From: Oehlia diaphana
Lineage: Eukaryota; Glomeromycota; Glomeromycetes; Glomerales; Glomeraceae
Length of the DNA stretch: 64,000 nt
NCBI GenBank assembly: GCA_003833135.1
Contig: QZLH01000008.1
Coordinates: 253,264 to 317,263 of the forward strand
Reading direction: 5' to 3'
Under the pieces are notes generated by a model, which ran no database searches, was not told where the DNA came from, and saw nothing but the letters and a program-made list of their open reading frames with translations. The position numbers and the translations under genes were made by a program. The stretch's first letter is position 1; the number at the start of each line of letters is the position of its first letter. This document shows positions 1-11,800 of this stretch, in pieces.

Positions 1-108
1 AACAGGTCAAAATGCACTTAGTATATGTTTATTTGGAAGGTTTTATATATAATAAAGAGTTTTATTTAAAAAAAAGAAAAATCTCGAAAGTCACGTGATT
101 CTACCCTA
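1..108 (+). repeat. Truncated copy of the 217-bp repeat unit found at 31881-32212
   Basis: This stretch is nearly identical to the units at 31881 and 32092, from AACAGGTCAAAATGCACTTA through the CACGTGATTCTACCCT motif. It then breaks off: the element copies continue into GCTTTAACGGTCCCC, whereas here an unrelated sequence follows. The left part is cut by the window edge. It is probably a remnant of the same non-autonomous transposon. Confidence 0.85.
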
Positions 109-177
109 TCGTGAAAAAGGAAAAAGTGATGTTAGTGAAAGAGATAAAAACAAGAAATTTTTACAGTATAGTATAAT

Positions 178-560
178 GCTTCCTGAACGGATAAATCTTA
201 GGATTTATCCGGATCCATCCTAATTTATATCTGATTAATTTTTGAACGGTATTCGGATCTAAAATTTGTGAAATGGAGAATCCTATGAATAATTCAGATT
301 ATACTCGGATTGTCTATGATACTGAAACTGTGAAAACTGCTGAAACTAGTTTCAGCAGTATCATAGATAAAACTATTTGGATCGCTTTTTATTAAGAATT
401 GATAATATTGTTCATATTCCATAAATTAGAAATTTCTTTATTCTAGAATAGTAGTTCGGATTATCCTGGAAATAATCATCCGGATTACCCGCTATCCTAT
501 TTAGACAGGATATTCGGATTTAGAATTTTCAAATGAATTGTCCATAGGATGATAGGGAAA
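178..560. repeat. Decayed CCGGAT-rich transposon remnant
   Basis: Many copies of short ATCCGGAT / GGATTTATCC-type words occur here, for example at 190-215, 470-490 and 505-520. The same vocabulary returns at 40690-41100 and 47757-48606. I infer remnants of one repeat family. No intact ends or coding sequence were found. Confidence 0.45.
314..366. other. Nested palindrome / hairpin
   Basis: A perfect 22-bp palindrome (337-358, centred on ACTAGT) sits inside an outer inverted repeat (CTATGATACTG at 314-324 and its complement at 356-366). Transcribed, it would form a strong hairpin. It lies within the CCGGAT-rich remnant, so it may be an excision footprint or a tiny MITE. Confidence 0.7.
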
Positions 561-2944
561 TATCATATATAAATATATCCGGTGAAAAATTATAAAAATA
601 TTCATCTAAACTAAGGTATCAAATAAATTCTAAACTACTTTTTGATCCCCTCGTTTCTCTTCCCACAGCGACTATTCTTATGATGCCTTGTACTCTGTAA
701 ATAATTTTATCCGTAATTTCTGTGAATATGATACATTTACGGGAATAATATGGAATAAAAAAACATGGATTAAATTGCCGGTAAGCCATTCATGTCAATA
801 CATAAATTTTTTGGCGTTTCTCTTCCTTTCTTTATAGCATCACTCTTCTTAGCATGCATGTATATATACCGTATATATATATATATATATATTTTTCCAA
901 AAATAAAAGCTCACGTAAATACTGCTTTACTACTAACCGATTATATGATTTATCTAACCAATACTCTATTATTTCAAACATTGAATTAGAGTAATAATAA
1001 ACTACTGCTAATAATACTATCGGTTTAAACTATATTTTATAATCTCAAGTTAACTAGTATTACAATTTGTTATTTAAATGTCATGTGTCACCTATGAATC
1101 TTAACCGTGTTTAATAAAGAATGTAAAAAAAATGAATTGTTTTCTTTAAGTTCGTTATAGAATTTCATTAAAACATATATTAATAAAGTGATCAAACCTA
1201 ATTTTGTAATATCTAAAAATTATCCAAAGAAAAAAAGAATTTGAGTCTAGTTCTCTTAAAAAAGAATTATAAGAATAATATTTCTACACAAGAAATCCTA
1301 TTTATAATAGGAGATTATTTTTAATCAAATAAGATTACGCATTGAATCTGAGATGAAATGAATTATGAATATATATTGCACGCTTTATTTTCTTTATGCC
1401 AAATACACCGAACACCAAAATAAAATCTTTCCATTTGAGAAAATTATTATTAATGATGACATTTTAGATTAATGATTGTAAGTTATATACTTATCAGGAT
1501 CATCCATCATACAGCTATCATTTTAGTATATTAAAATCATACAATTTGTAGTTAAAATGAAATGATTCTAATAAAAAAAAGTTCTAGACATTTATAAGCT
1601 TATTAAATGTATGAAGTTTCTATAAAAAAGAATTCTAAAATTCTAATAATTTTTAGTTATGGTTGATAAAAGAACCTGATTGAAAACATCGTTTAAAGGA
1701 ATATTCTTATCTTAAGCGTATACCGTATGTGTTTCGCAAGTATTCCTTTCTATGTGGAAAGGTGTTACGTGCTAAAATTATAATATGCGAAAGGAACAAT
1801 GAATGTATGAATGAATGAATGAATGAATGGTTAGATATAAATATATTTTGAAGAAAATTATTCTTAAATATAAATTTCAATGAAAATTAAAAAATTCAGA
1901 AGTTAAGAATTCAAATAATGTATACTCTTTTCAATTGTTTATTGTTTTATAAATAATATTTATACGTTAATCAGGTATCAGATATCTTTCTTTTAAAACC
2001 TGTTCAATCATGTTATAGATCAATTTATTTATCCTAATTAAAAATTCAGTTATTCACATACCCTTTAAATATATATATTACATAGTACAGCGGGTTTATC
2101 AAAACAACCATCTTTATTATATATACTAGTCTAAACAATGACGCCGAGACACTTTCATATGTTTATCATTGTCTCAGCTTCTTTTAATTGTGTACCATAG
2201 TATGAAAATACAATATCCTACTCAAGATCTTAAAATGAAACAATGGTGATGTTTTTTTAGGTGCCATCGTACACTCAAATAACACAAAGGGTTAGAATTA
2301 GTTATCTTAGGCCGATAATTGTTTAAATGTAGCCATTGTCGAGCTGATTTCAAGTTATCTAATAACAATACTATTGTCTTATCAAATCAACGATAACCAT
2401 CATGACGTAATTATAATAATCCACCTATGGATAAAGCACAATGAAAAACTTTTTATAATGAAGTTTTATAATTCCTTTTTTTGGGCATTTAAGGATTTTG
2501 ATGATCATTTATTCAAAAGATCATCATTTATACTTAGCCTCACATTTTAACCAAATTAGGTTAACAAATTTTTTATAAAAGACACACATGTGAAAATCTA
2601 TTTTATAATAAAGACTATTTTAGTTCTATTAACGGTTACTGTAAAAACATAAACAGAAGTTGTTTAATTTTATTATGGCATATTAAAAATGGCATTTTAA
2701 TATAATACTATCTGCATATTTTTATACTACTGCTTCCATTTGTCACATTACTGTCATAACTCAAGACAGTCATTTTTTTAATATTCGGCTGGGAATATTT
2801 TGTTAATATCATCTTTATAAGATATTAATTGTTTTTATGCATATATGCTATATATAATAACAAATGATTTCTTTATTTATTGAAAATTAATAATCTTGAA
2901 TAAAAAGACAAACGCTACACAATGTAAACGCGTACCTTTTTTTT
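561..2944. other. Intergenic, no supportable gene
   Basis: AT-rich DNA without a convincing coding region. It holds a short AATG microsatellite (about 1798-1829). A segment at about 690-765 matches the region just upstream of the family A gene at 13404 (compare 13438-13503; both contain ACATTTACGG and ATGGAATAAAAAAA), which suggests an old segmental duplication. The short reading frame at 792-989 is low-complexity Ile/Tyr sequence and is not supported. Confidence 0.6.
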
Positions 2945-2955
2945 TATATAAAAAG
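2945..2955 (+). promoter_or_regulatory. TATA box of family A gene at 3006
   Basis: TATATAAAAAG stands about 50 bp before the start codon and is followed by GGGCTATG. A TATA-type box followed within a few bases by GCT is also seen upstream of the genes at 8783, 27101 and 29505. Confidence 0.5.
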
Positions 2956-3005
2956 GGCTATGAAAATATTTACTTAAATTATCTCGTTACTCGCAATATA
3001 TATAT

Positions 3006-3377
3006 ATGATGTCGCATAAACAAAGTAGGACGCATCCTTATATTCAAAAAATAAATCTCGATAATAACAAAAGAATTAGGAGAAAACCCCAAAGACTTTG
3101 TTATAATTGTAAAGAAACAATTGATTACGTTAAATTAGTTTCTAACAAAGTAAATAAAATTGAAGAAATTGTAAACAATTTTAAAAATCTTCAAAAGAAA
3201 CCCGACAAACTTTCTAAATTTAATGCAAAATTTACCCTAAATAATGTACCCTGTGAATTGGAATACGACCTATCGAGCTTTACTTTAGAAAATTTACAGA
3301 AGCTTGTTACAATCACTACACAATTTTACAATCCTAATTCTTCTTCAAGCGACAATTCTTCTGAATCGTCTAACTAA
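3006..3377 (+). CDS. Family A small basic CxxC protein, copy 1 (unrecognised)
   Basis: Intronless, 123 residues; I do not recognise the function. Seen in order: a basic N-terminus (YIQKINLDNNKRIRRKP, about 12-28), a CxxC pair (CYNC, about 32-35), a Lys/Glu-rich segment likely to be helical (about 40-65), then the family core FNAKF.LNNVPCELEYDLS (about 71-91) and FTLENLQKL (about 92-101). A Ser/Asn-rich tail ends it. Two ATGs are adjacent; the second (3009) gives an MS- start like the other copies and may be the real one. Three paralogues lie at 13027, 22301 and 27101. Conservation of the core at protein level, in both orientations and over kilobases, argues that this is a real gene. The single CxxC could bind metal only with partners or as a dimer. 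A nuclear role is possible given the KR-rich stretch, but this is inference only. Confidence 0.8.
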   Translation: MMSHKQSRTHPYIQKINLDNNKRIRRKPQRLCYNCKETIDYVKLVSNKVNKIEEIVNNFKNLQKKPDKLSKFNAKFTLNNVPCELEYDLSSFTLENLQKLVTITTQFYNPNSSSSDNSSESSN

Positions 3378-5093
3378 AAAATGAAATACGAACTTTACTA
3401 TTCTTTCTCATTGGCATTCGAATAACTATTACAAATCTGATAATTGGCAATCATCTTCGAATATTTAATTTTTTTTATTTTACTTTTACTTCGTTTTATT
3501 TGTTATGAAAGATTTTTCTTTATTCTATTCTATTTAAACGACTTTTAGAATAATTTTTTCGCTATTTTTGACTTGTGTAAAATAATTTATCGTTAGTATT
3601 ATATTTTCGTTTCAAATTTATTTTTTCTTAATCGAATTTTTTTGTTATCGTATTCGGAAAGAGACTCGAATTAATAATAATAAAATAATTAATATTAATA
3701 ATTCGTATTTATTAATCATTCAGCTTTGTAACATTTTATCGGATTCAAACCGATTCATTTTTATTCTTTGGATACAAATTGTAAACATTAATCTTTAGAG
3801 CAATGGTGTCATTTGCCCAATTCGGAATTTTCCTCCGTATCTTTAATAATTAATAGAAATTTTTGTAGTTGTGCAACTGTATTGATATGGAATCAAACTC
3901 TTTCGGGCATTACCGTGTCTTATGTTCCTATTAAATCAAAGATCAAATCATGAAATTTCTTTCTGATAACAACAAAATGTGGTTGTTACCATATTTAATA
4001 TTTACTTGCTAAATCATTGTCTTGCCCTTTACTTACCTAAAAAGCAGAAAAACTCTTGGAATCATAAATTTTGTAAGATCAATTTTACTTTTTAGAAGTG
4101 ATATACGAGGGTAATTGCGATTAATCCTTAATACATAATTCTAAGAGCGGACATAATTTTAGGAATGGAGTGAAATGATGATTTCCGGTTGTTTCGACCC
4201 ACCGATTGCAGAATGAATGCATTATCTGTTATATTCTAAGCTCATGCATTCTGAGTATAATAATTTATGACGCATGCTAAAATATTACGCATTCGATACT
4301 TTAAGTAGGACAAAATTATAAGGTCATTGATTAATTACGGAGTATGATTGATCGGATCCGTAGACAGAATTACAATTTCTTTTTTATCGAGGGGATGACA
4401 CGTATCACGAGAATTGTATGTTTTTTATTTACGTACTTATTTATGGTTATTACTAATTAATTATTTGTAATAATAAAAATGAGAATCTATTTAACACTTA
4501 AATTTAGATGTTCATTTGAAATTTATTGAATATTTATATGCAAACTAGTAATAAAATCTTATTGAATATAAAAGCATGATATTTTTCTTGTCCGTATTTA
4601 GTTAAAAGTTTTTTGTAAAATAGAATTATAAATTCAGGCGATCATTTCTAAAAACATCTTATTACAAATTCATCCATAACGTAAATAAAGTTTTTACTCA
4701 TTATAAAATGATGTAAACTCTAATAGCATTCATCGAATTACTAATGTTAAAAAAGGTGTTTCTTATGTCGTATAAGAAACTAAAAAGTAAATCTTTATTA
4801 AATAATTTGTCACGCAACCTTGTATGTGCATGTACTAAGCAATATTATGCACTAATTATTAATCAAAAAATACCAGCGGTTCAAAAAGACTTTTAATGAA
4901 TCAATATCGAATAGAAAACGGAATTGTGTAGCAATCAAAGTCATATAATCACAACACGTTTGTCAAAAAAAAAAAAAAGAAAAGAAAAAAAGATCGAAAT
5001 AATAACGCAGTGATATCATGACGTTGTGAATTCTATCTTCCTTTCCATCTTTTATCTAAGATAAAACGAATTTGATTAAAACATTTGTATATA

Positions 5094-5147
5094 CACAGTG
5101 AAATTCGATATACCACGGATGGTTCCATTATATCGAATTTCACTGTG
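5094..5147. mobile_element. Palindromic Tc1/mariner-like mini-element flanked by TA
   Basis: A 19-bp perfect terminal inverted repeat begins CACAGTGAAATTCGATATA; its complement follows after a 16-base loop. The element is flanked by TA on both sides (5092-5093 and 5148-5149). A CACAGTG-type end with a TA target is typical of Tc1/mariner/pogo-class elements. At 54 bp it is either a minimal MITE or an internally deleted remnant. Confidence 0.6.
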
Positions 5148-6315
5148 TAATGTGTCGAACCTGTTTAGTAATTTCTATCCTATCAACTAACCTTATTTGG
5201 AAATCACTTACCATTTTTATTTCACTTTCGTACAAATAAAACGGAAATCGTTTCCTATTTTTGAATTATCACTTTCTTTTTTTTGACAATTTAATTTAAA
5301 AAGGTACGCATCAAAAATTTAGCTTAGTAAAAAGTAGGCGAGTAGTAAATTCATTATTTTTTGATTGGTTCGGGATCCTAACAATATTAATAATAGTTAA
5401 ACATAGAGATTTAAAATAGTATGAGATCTAAATAAGGGTTTAAAGATATGTAGTACTCATTTTTTTCATATGGGTTCTTCAGTTATCAAAAAAAATATCA
5501 AATGGATCCTATTAAAAATTTATCAAATATACCATTAAAAAAATTATCGCAGGGCAATTGACCGATATTATTTATTATATAAGGTATACTTGATAATAGG
5601 ATAAAACAACACATTATTGTATGAGTGTGGATAAAATGGCGCATTATTGTATAGGGTATAGGATAAAACGTCTGCGCCGGTTTATCCTATTATTAAGTAT
5701 ATTACATACAATAATTACATTGTCGTTTTGTAAAAGTATAAAAAAGTTTATATATAAATGTTTATATAAGTTTACTATAAATGATCCAATAATATGTATT
5801 ATCGTGGATATGATATACAATATGGCTAAATATAATTCCATTTATCGTATAATATAGTTTTATTTGTATTTGCGTACATTATTGATCTGCATTAGTCGTA
5901 CGATAATACGAATGTACGATGATATTCTGCATCAATCGTATGATAATACTGTGTATCAGATATTTACGGTGTATTTATATTGGTTGTCACGAAATACACA
6001 TAAAATATTATATAAAAAAGAAAAAAAAAATATCAAATGGATCTATCAAAAAAAAAATTATCAAATTATGTATTTCATCCATTAGATCATTATCAACATC
6101 AAAATTAAACATTTGTGCAACACTGTTATGATAAAATCTCCTTCCAATAAATATTTGTTTCTTATTAACTGTAATATTTGTGTGTAATTTTTTATATACT
6201 ATAGAAATTTTTATTGCATGTTCTCTTTCCTATTTTTAGAAAAGAAAAAAAAACCATTTTTTTGTACAATTTTTTTTCATCTTTGGACCAATCATAGATT
6301 CTTCAACCTTATTAG

Positions 6316-6583
6316 CCCTGTTCATTTCCGGTCGGTTGCATGGGATTTTGTTGTACAAAAATTAACCAATAAAATTTTTTTATTTTCGATCGCAAATTGA
6401 ACTGCTTTAGATTGAAATTAAGTTGAAACTCCTTATATTGATATATATTTTTTTCTTAAGTGTCACGTAAACAGAAATTATTGGTTATTTTTTGGCGTTC
6501 GACCAAAAACCCCCAAGTTGTACAAACTGATCAGCCCAATCAAATTAGCTTAAATCTGACCGAAAAATGCGATATGAACAGTG
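6316..6583. mobile_element. Possible MITE with CTGTTCAT ends
   Basis: CCTGTTCATTTCCGGTCGG at the left resembles the complement of the right end (CACTGTTCATATC, then CGGTCAG further in). Both arms also carry TTGTACAA-type words. The match is imperfect and I found no clean target duplication, so this is tentative. Confidence 0.3.
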
Positions 6584-6597
6584 ATATTGTGTTAGAT

Positions 6598-6707
6598 TCC
6601 TATAAAAAATTTTCTGAGTAAAATTCCGATAAATGATCATTTTTCTAGTTTTCATTTCAAAAAATACTCCGATATGTGATCAATTTTCTAAAAAATTTTT
6701 TATAGGG
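6598..6707. mobile_element. CCCTATAAAAA-type MITE, 110 bp
   Basis: The terminal inverted repeat is (t)CCTATAAAAAATTTTC against CCCTATAAAAAATTTTTT, with a 3-bp target duplication GAT (6595-6597 and 6708-6710). Inside, two direct copies of a TCCGATAWRTGATCA-like word occur. It belongs with 22970-23210 and 23729-23922. The 3-bp duplication suggests a PIF/Harbinger- or CACTA-type transposase in trans. Confidence 0.6.
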
Positions 6708-6814
6708 GATATTTTTGATTGCTTGAAATGATGCACAATTAATGTACATTTGCATAGTGCTGCTATAAAATGTACACTATCACTATCAGAATTAACTTTA
6801 ATATTTCCCTGCAT

Positions 6815-7232
6815 TAGGGATGGCAACGGTCGGTCATGGTCGGTCATCGGTCGGTCATAACAGGTCAAGAACCTTTGACCGACCGATAACCGCTATGGCT
6901 GACCGTTTGACCGACCGGTTTGACCGATCATTATAAAAACATTTTCGCAGCGTTTTTAGTAAGGCAATTAAAAAACGTTGCGAAACGTTTTTTTTTTTAA
7001 TTAAATTATTAATAAAAACGTTTTCGCAACACTTTTTTGTTAAATTATTAATAAAAAACGTTTTCGCAACGTTTTTTGCAACGTTTTTTTAATTGCCTTA
7101 ATAAAAACGCTGCGAAAATGTTTTTTATAATGATCGGTCAAACCGGTCGGTCAAACAGTCTTGACCGACCGATATCGGTCATGGTCATGACCGGTCATAA
7201 TCGGTTAATGACCGTGACCGTTGCCATCCCTA
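6815..7232. mobile_element. hAT-like MITE with long TIRs, 418 bp
   Basis: The ends are TAGGGATGGCAACGGTC and its exact complement. The inner arms continue as inverted copies of CGGTCATGGTCGGTCA-type words and of AACGTTTTCGCAACG-type words, so the whole element can fold into a long hairpin. Ends of TAGGGATGGCAA type are seen in hAT MITEs. I found no convincing 8-bp target duplication, so the insertion may be old or have lost a flank. Confidence 0.75.
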
Positions 7233-8501
7233 GTTGAGCGGGCGGACACGAGTAGTATATAGTCACATAAAAAAACATTTCCTAAAATTTATTTTAAAAT
7301 TTTTCTTTAATTGGCAGTTGGGAGAATTATGTCCAGACTGATGGTAATAGTACATTTTCTACACTTTGATCTATTAACTTTACTGGGGTTGTATTTTTCG
7401 CATATCGGCATATCTTTGTAATTGGACCTAAATTAAGGCCCCAAATTACTATTAATGTGATTACATATAATCATATACCGTAATAACTATCATCTCCTCA
7501 TTATAAAACCCATCTCTATTCAAGGGTAAATTATATAGAATATACCTGATTAATATTTTCAAAATTATAATAAATTATAGTTTTTTATTTATATTTTAAA
7601 AGGTAATATGAACCACCCTACAGCTTTAAAGTATTCTCACATCTCCAAAACTATAGATTCAAGGCTTATAAAGTAAGTTAATTCATATAGGAACAATAAA
7701 AAATGATGGATAATGCAAACAATTTAATATTCTAACTTTATAAAATAATTTTAACGCCTGTAGCAGTCTTGACTTAAGAAGCTTCATATTTAACTGAAAT
7801 ATTTTCAAATCAGCTTAAAAAAATGTTTATTTTTTAATATAACTAATAAGAAAAGGTCAATAATTAATTACCATGTTGTTTCTATCATACAATTATCTAG
7901 GATTTAATACTTATTAGAAGGGAGAGTTTTTTATATTTTACCTATCATTTTTATGTTGTAATTAAAGATTAATTTAAACATTATATTTGTGGTCTCAACT
8001 ACTGTATATGGCGGAATCATTGCTTGAAATTGTGAAATTGCGTAGTAATAACAAATTTATGTATATTTTTTTAAAGTAAAATTTGATACATATTTATACA
8101 TACAGTATTTATATAAGAAATTATTAAAAGTAAATTTTGCATTAAATCTAAAACCTCATAAATATGATTGCATTGAAAGTGCTAAATCAGATTATATACT
8201 ATTTAAAAAAAAATCTTAAATTTACTCATACTATCATACTATTGTACAATAAATACAGGTTGCATATTTAGTAGCTAAAACATTAAAGTATGAACATTTA
8301 AAGAAAAATCATATAAAATTATATCATAATTTGTAAATTTCATAAAGTATCTGAATAAAAATATATAGACCATATAAAAATACTCGTGAATAATACTATA
8401 ATACTGTGTTTATGATGAAATAAAAATTAAAAACATAAATTTTCACGAATATTATCCAGCATCGAGACGAAGTTTCTAAAAAATAATTTACGGCATATTT
8501 A

Positions 8502-8783
8502 TCAGCGAAACAATGAAGAGGAGGATACTGAACATCCAGTAGGTAAGATTAAAGATTCGAAATTGTTGTTATTATAAAAACTCGTTCCGTTAAAGAAATC
8601 ATCTTCAATGGGATTATTCGTAATTTGTGGCGTGGCCATTCGAGCGATTCGGTCAATGGTGGTAGAGTTATTTATCGGTCGAATTTGTGCAACGCGATTT
8701 TGGTTTATATCGATATTATTCACATTATTTGTTATATTAACAAATCGGGACGTCCTGCGTTGTCCATTATTTCTTGATGACAT
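8502..8783 (-). CDS. Family B small protein, copy 1 (unrecognised)
   Basis: Intronless, 93 residues; function not recognised. It has a basic start (MSSRNNGQRRTSRF), an Asn-rich middle, then the family core TIDRIARMATPQITNNP (about 42-58), DDFFNGTSF (about 61-69) and a variable Ser-rich tail. The Asn-rich middle, the core and the tail beginning LILP are shared with the broken copy at 18581, and the core with the intact copy at 29505. The start is fixed by this alignment and by a CTTCCA-ATG context also present at 18581. There is no signal peptide, membrane segment or cysteine pair. It lies between family A genes at 3006 and 13027. A secreted role is not indicated. Confidence 0.7.
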   Translation of the reverse strand: MSSRNNGQRRTSRFVNITNNVNNIDINQNRVAQIRPINNSTTIDRIARMATPQITNNPIEDDFFNGTSFYNNNNFESLILPTGCSVSSSSLFR

Positions 8784-8858
8784 TGGAAGATTTTTATTTT
8801 GCGATATTTGTAAAAATTGATGGAAATTTTGTTTTTACTGAAGGAATTTTACAGAGCA

Positions 8859-8865
8859 TTTTATA
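8859..8865 (-). promoter_or_regulatory. TATA box of family B gene at 8783
   Basis: On the minus strand this reads TATAAAATGCTCTG, about 80 bp before the ATG. The same TATAAAATGCT word stands upstream of the family A gene at 27101. Confidence 0.5.
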
Positions 8866-8866
8866 A

Positions 8867-11800
8867 GGAAAATCTCACATATTATCAAGTTTTACAGATA
8901 TTGGTTACAAGATAAATTAATAAAAAATAGTTAAGCCACACACACCTTTCCCTTTATTATTGAGCGAGTTATTCTTTTAATTAAGTATTTAATATTATGT
9001 AGACAAACTATCAATTTTTTTTTATCAGTCGTATTAATTTAACTAAATTCGGATTTAGTTTTATCAAAGAAATCTGTAACATTCCACCTCGGTTCGCACA
9101 CACGAAGCATTGCTTACGTTCTATCATTCTTCAATTCTAAAATAAGAATAAGGCACACAAACTTGAGTGAAATATTCAAATGTAAAATATTTTCCATGTT
9201 TAGATTTGGTTAGTTGGATTTCGATATACTGTATTTCAAAGATATTATTTACTTCCGCTATTCCGATATCAAGATTTTTATTTTTTTATTTTTTTATTAC
9301 AGGAGCAGATTAAATGACAACTTTAGCCTGTTTTACAAACCGGTTTTAATAGGACAACCAGGCTTGAGCCTCCTGGGAATTTTCTGGACATTTTCCTGAA
9401 ATTCACAATATCTTAGCGTCGACATCCGGACATTTTCTGGACACTTTCGACGACAATTTCTGGACAATTTTTTTTTATAGAGGCGCGCGAAGTAAGCTCA
9501 TAATAAATAAACCGTTAATTCAGTCTTAATTCATATTTACGGGTACCTCGATTATTTTTGAAAATTTTTATCAACTTGAACTTGAAAGAAACATACCAAG
9601 TGAGAATTTATTTTCTAATTAATATCACTGTCATCATTATTCGACCGTGTATTATGTGTAGTATAGAGAACAATAATTTAAACATTTACCGGTTTTATAA
9701 AACGCTTATTATTTTACAACTGATTTTGATAATGTTACAAAGATGGTTTAATGATTAATATGCGATGTTTTCGATTTTCTTTTTTAAAATAAAGCAAATT
9801 AATTGAAGTCCTGCTTCTAAAATATCTCTACAAACGTTGCGTGATGAAAAGTAGTTTTAGACGTTACATAAAAAATTTCGAGATGAAAGAAATCAAAGAA
9901 TCATGAATGATAGATCGTGATATTTGTCTTAATATGGTTTCATATATATAGTAAACTGTTAGATATTTATCTAGAAAAAGATTTGGACATGCGGAATCAT
10001 TTAAAACCACTTTACATTCAGTTAGATTGATTTATTATGTATTCTTTCAGAATGTAATTGAATATACTGACCTTAACTTAACGTTAAATGTAACTCGTTA
10101 AAACATTCTCCGTTTCATAAACAAGAGAAATATTTCATATTGTTGATGAACATTTTTCTTTTCGAGTATTTAACTAAAGATTTAATCCATACAAATAGAT
10201 TTGGGATACGATTTATTTAAAATAAAAAAAAATTGTATGTTTAATATCTAAATATATTATTAAATATGTTGGTTATAAGCCAACTATTTTTTTTTTATAC
10301 TTTTTATTTGGATAATCCGGGCCTTACAGATGGTATCAGCCAGAGATCCGGAATGTAATCTAGACCGAGGGTAGAAAAGGGGATCATATTTTAGTACTGT
10401 ATATAACACCGGCAAAGAGTATTATAATGTCAGTCAACCTCATAATGTATTTAAAGCGCTTATTTTCGGATAAATTACCGAAGCTAATATTAAATGATAA
10501 ATCATTCCGTCTTTAGATAAGAATGAGCTTAGCATATTGTTTTTGGTTGCAACAGAACATGAAAACATGTGTTATCAAAAGTGGCATTTCAACGAACTAG
10601 AAATTGGAACAGGTTAAGATTAATCTTAACCTGTTAATTACTGGGATAACTAATGCAGGTTGTAATAGAGATGATCATGTGTTATTAACATCTTTATTTA
10701 TGATTTGATGAGAAAATCTAATATTTTGATATGACGATAATGAACCTTAAAAAATTCATCTGAAAGTAATCATCATCACCATTATCTATATTAAAAGAAT
10801 ATATAATATTCTTCAATTCTAAGTTTTCTTATCATCTCCGAATTCATTTTACTTTGAACAACGCAAGATCCGTTGATAAAAAAACCAGGCTGTTATTTTT
10901 TTTTTAGGATCAAAAAGTATAAAACAATATTACTCGATGTTGTGTTTATTTATTTAAGTTGGTGTATCCACGAGAGAAAATTCCAATTATGGCATTTGTG
11001 TTCCATTTATGGATAATGTACGAAGAATATACTGTGTAATTTGCTGTTAATGAAAGAACTTATAATCCGACTCGTTAGGTTTGAATAAGTGTAAAAACGC
11101 TCAATAAAAGGGTATGGTTAATTTCACTGACAATCACTTCGCCGACAAACGTTTCACAGATAGTCATTTAATTGACGGTTCATCTTGCCAGTGCCAAAGC
11201 TATTTTTAAAGTAACTAATTTAGTTTTTTGCTCATCTGAAATAATAAAAATGGCAAATAAAAAAAACTTGAGGCTATGTACTGTACATATTAATAATTAC
11301 TAATATGCGATAATAAAAAATTTGAGGCTTATTTACTAAATTAGGACTATTATAGGTAGACCATATAATGATCGTCGCCAACCACTTTGTGGCAAAGCGC
11401 CTAGATTCTCACACATAATATGCGGCTTTTTATGGCAAGCCGAAGCGGACAAATCTGCGCCTATTTTCAACAAAATTTACCGCTTGTTTAACATTATTAT
11501 GCGATTTAGCATTTAATAAACACATAATTTAGTGTATCACAAAATATTTAATATTTTAAGAATCTGGACTATGATTAAATAACACAAGAAATAAGTAAAT
11601 TTCTTGTTTGTAATACAGGAAAATGGAATAAACTAGGAAATGTGGAACCGTTGTAAGTCCGGAGCGAAAAACTAAAGTTTGCGATCTCATTGGGTTACGA
11701 TCACGTGGACAAAGAAATTCACGTGAACGATTTTTTTTCATAGTACGTAGATATATATTGTCCTTCGCTCCGGACAAAATTTCGATGTATAAATAAACGC

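Larger units (their letters stand above)
3378..8501. other. Intergenic, gene-poor, rich in inverted-repeat elements
   Basis: No supportable gene. It contains the elements listed separately at 5094-5147, 6316-6583, 6598-6707 and 6815-7232. Frames at 5621-5857 and 5644-5841 lie on opposite strands of the same TATA-rich DNA and look like chance. The stretch 7233-8501 shows nothing but AT-rich sequence. Confidence 0.6.

Noticed and set aside
5621..5857. Overlapping open frames on both strands
   Set aside because: Both arise from TATA-rich sequence lacking stops by chance; compositions are Ile/Tyr only.
11556..11777. 73-codon minus-strand frame
   Set aside because: It overlaps the nested inverted-repeat element at 11657-11775.
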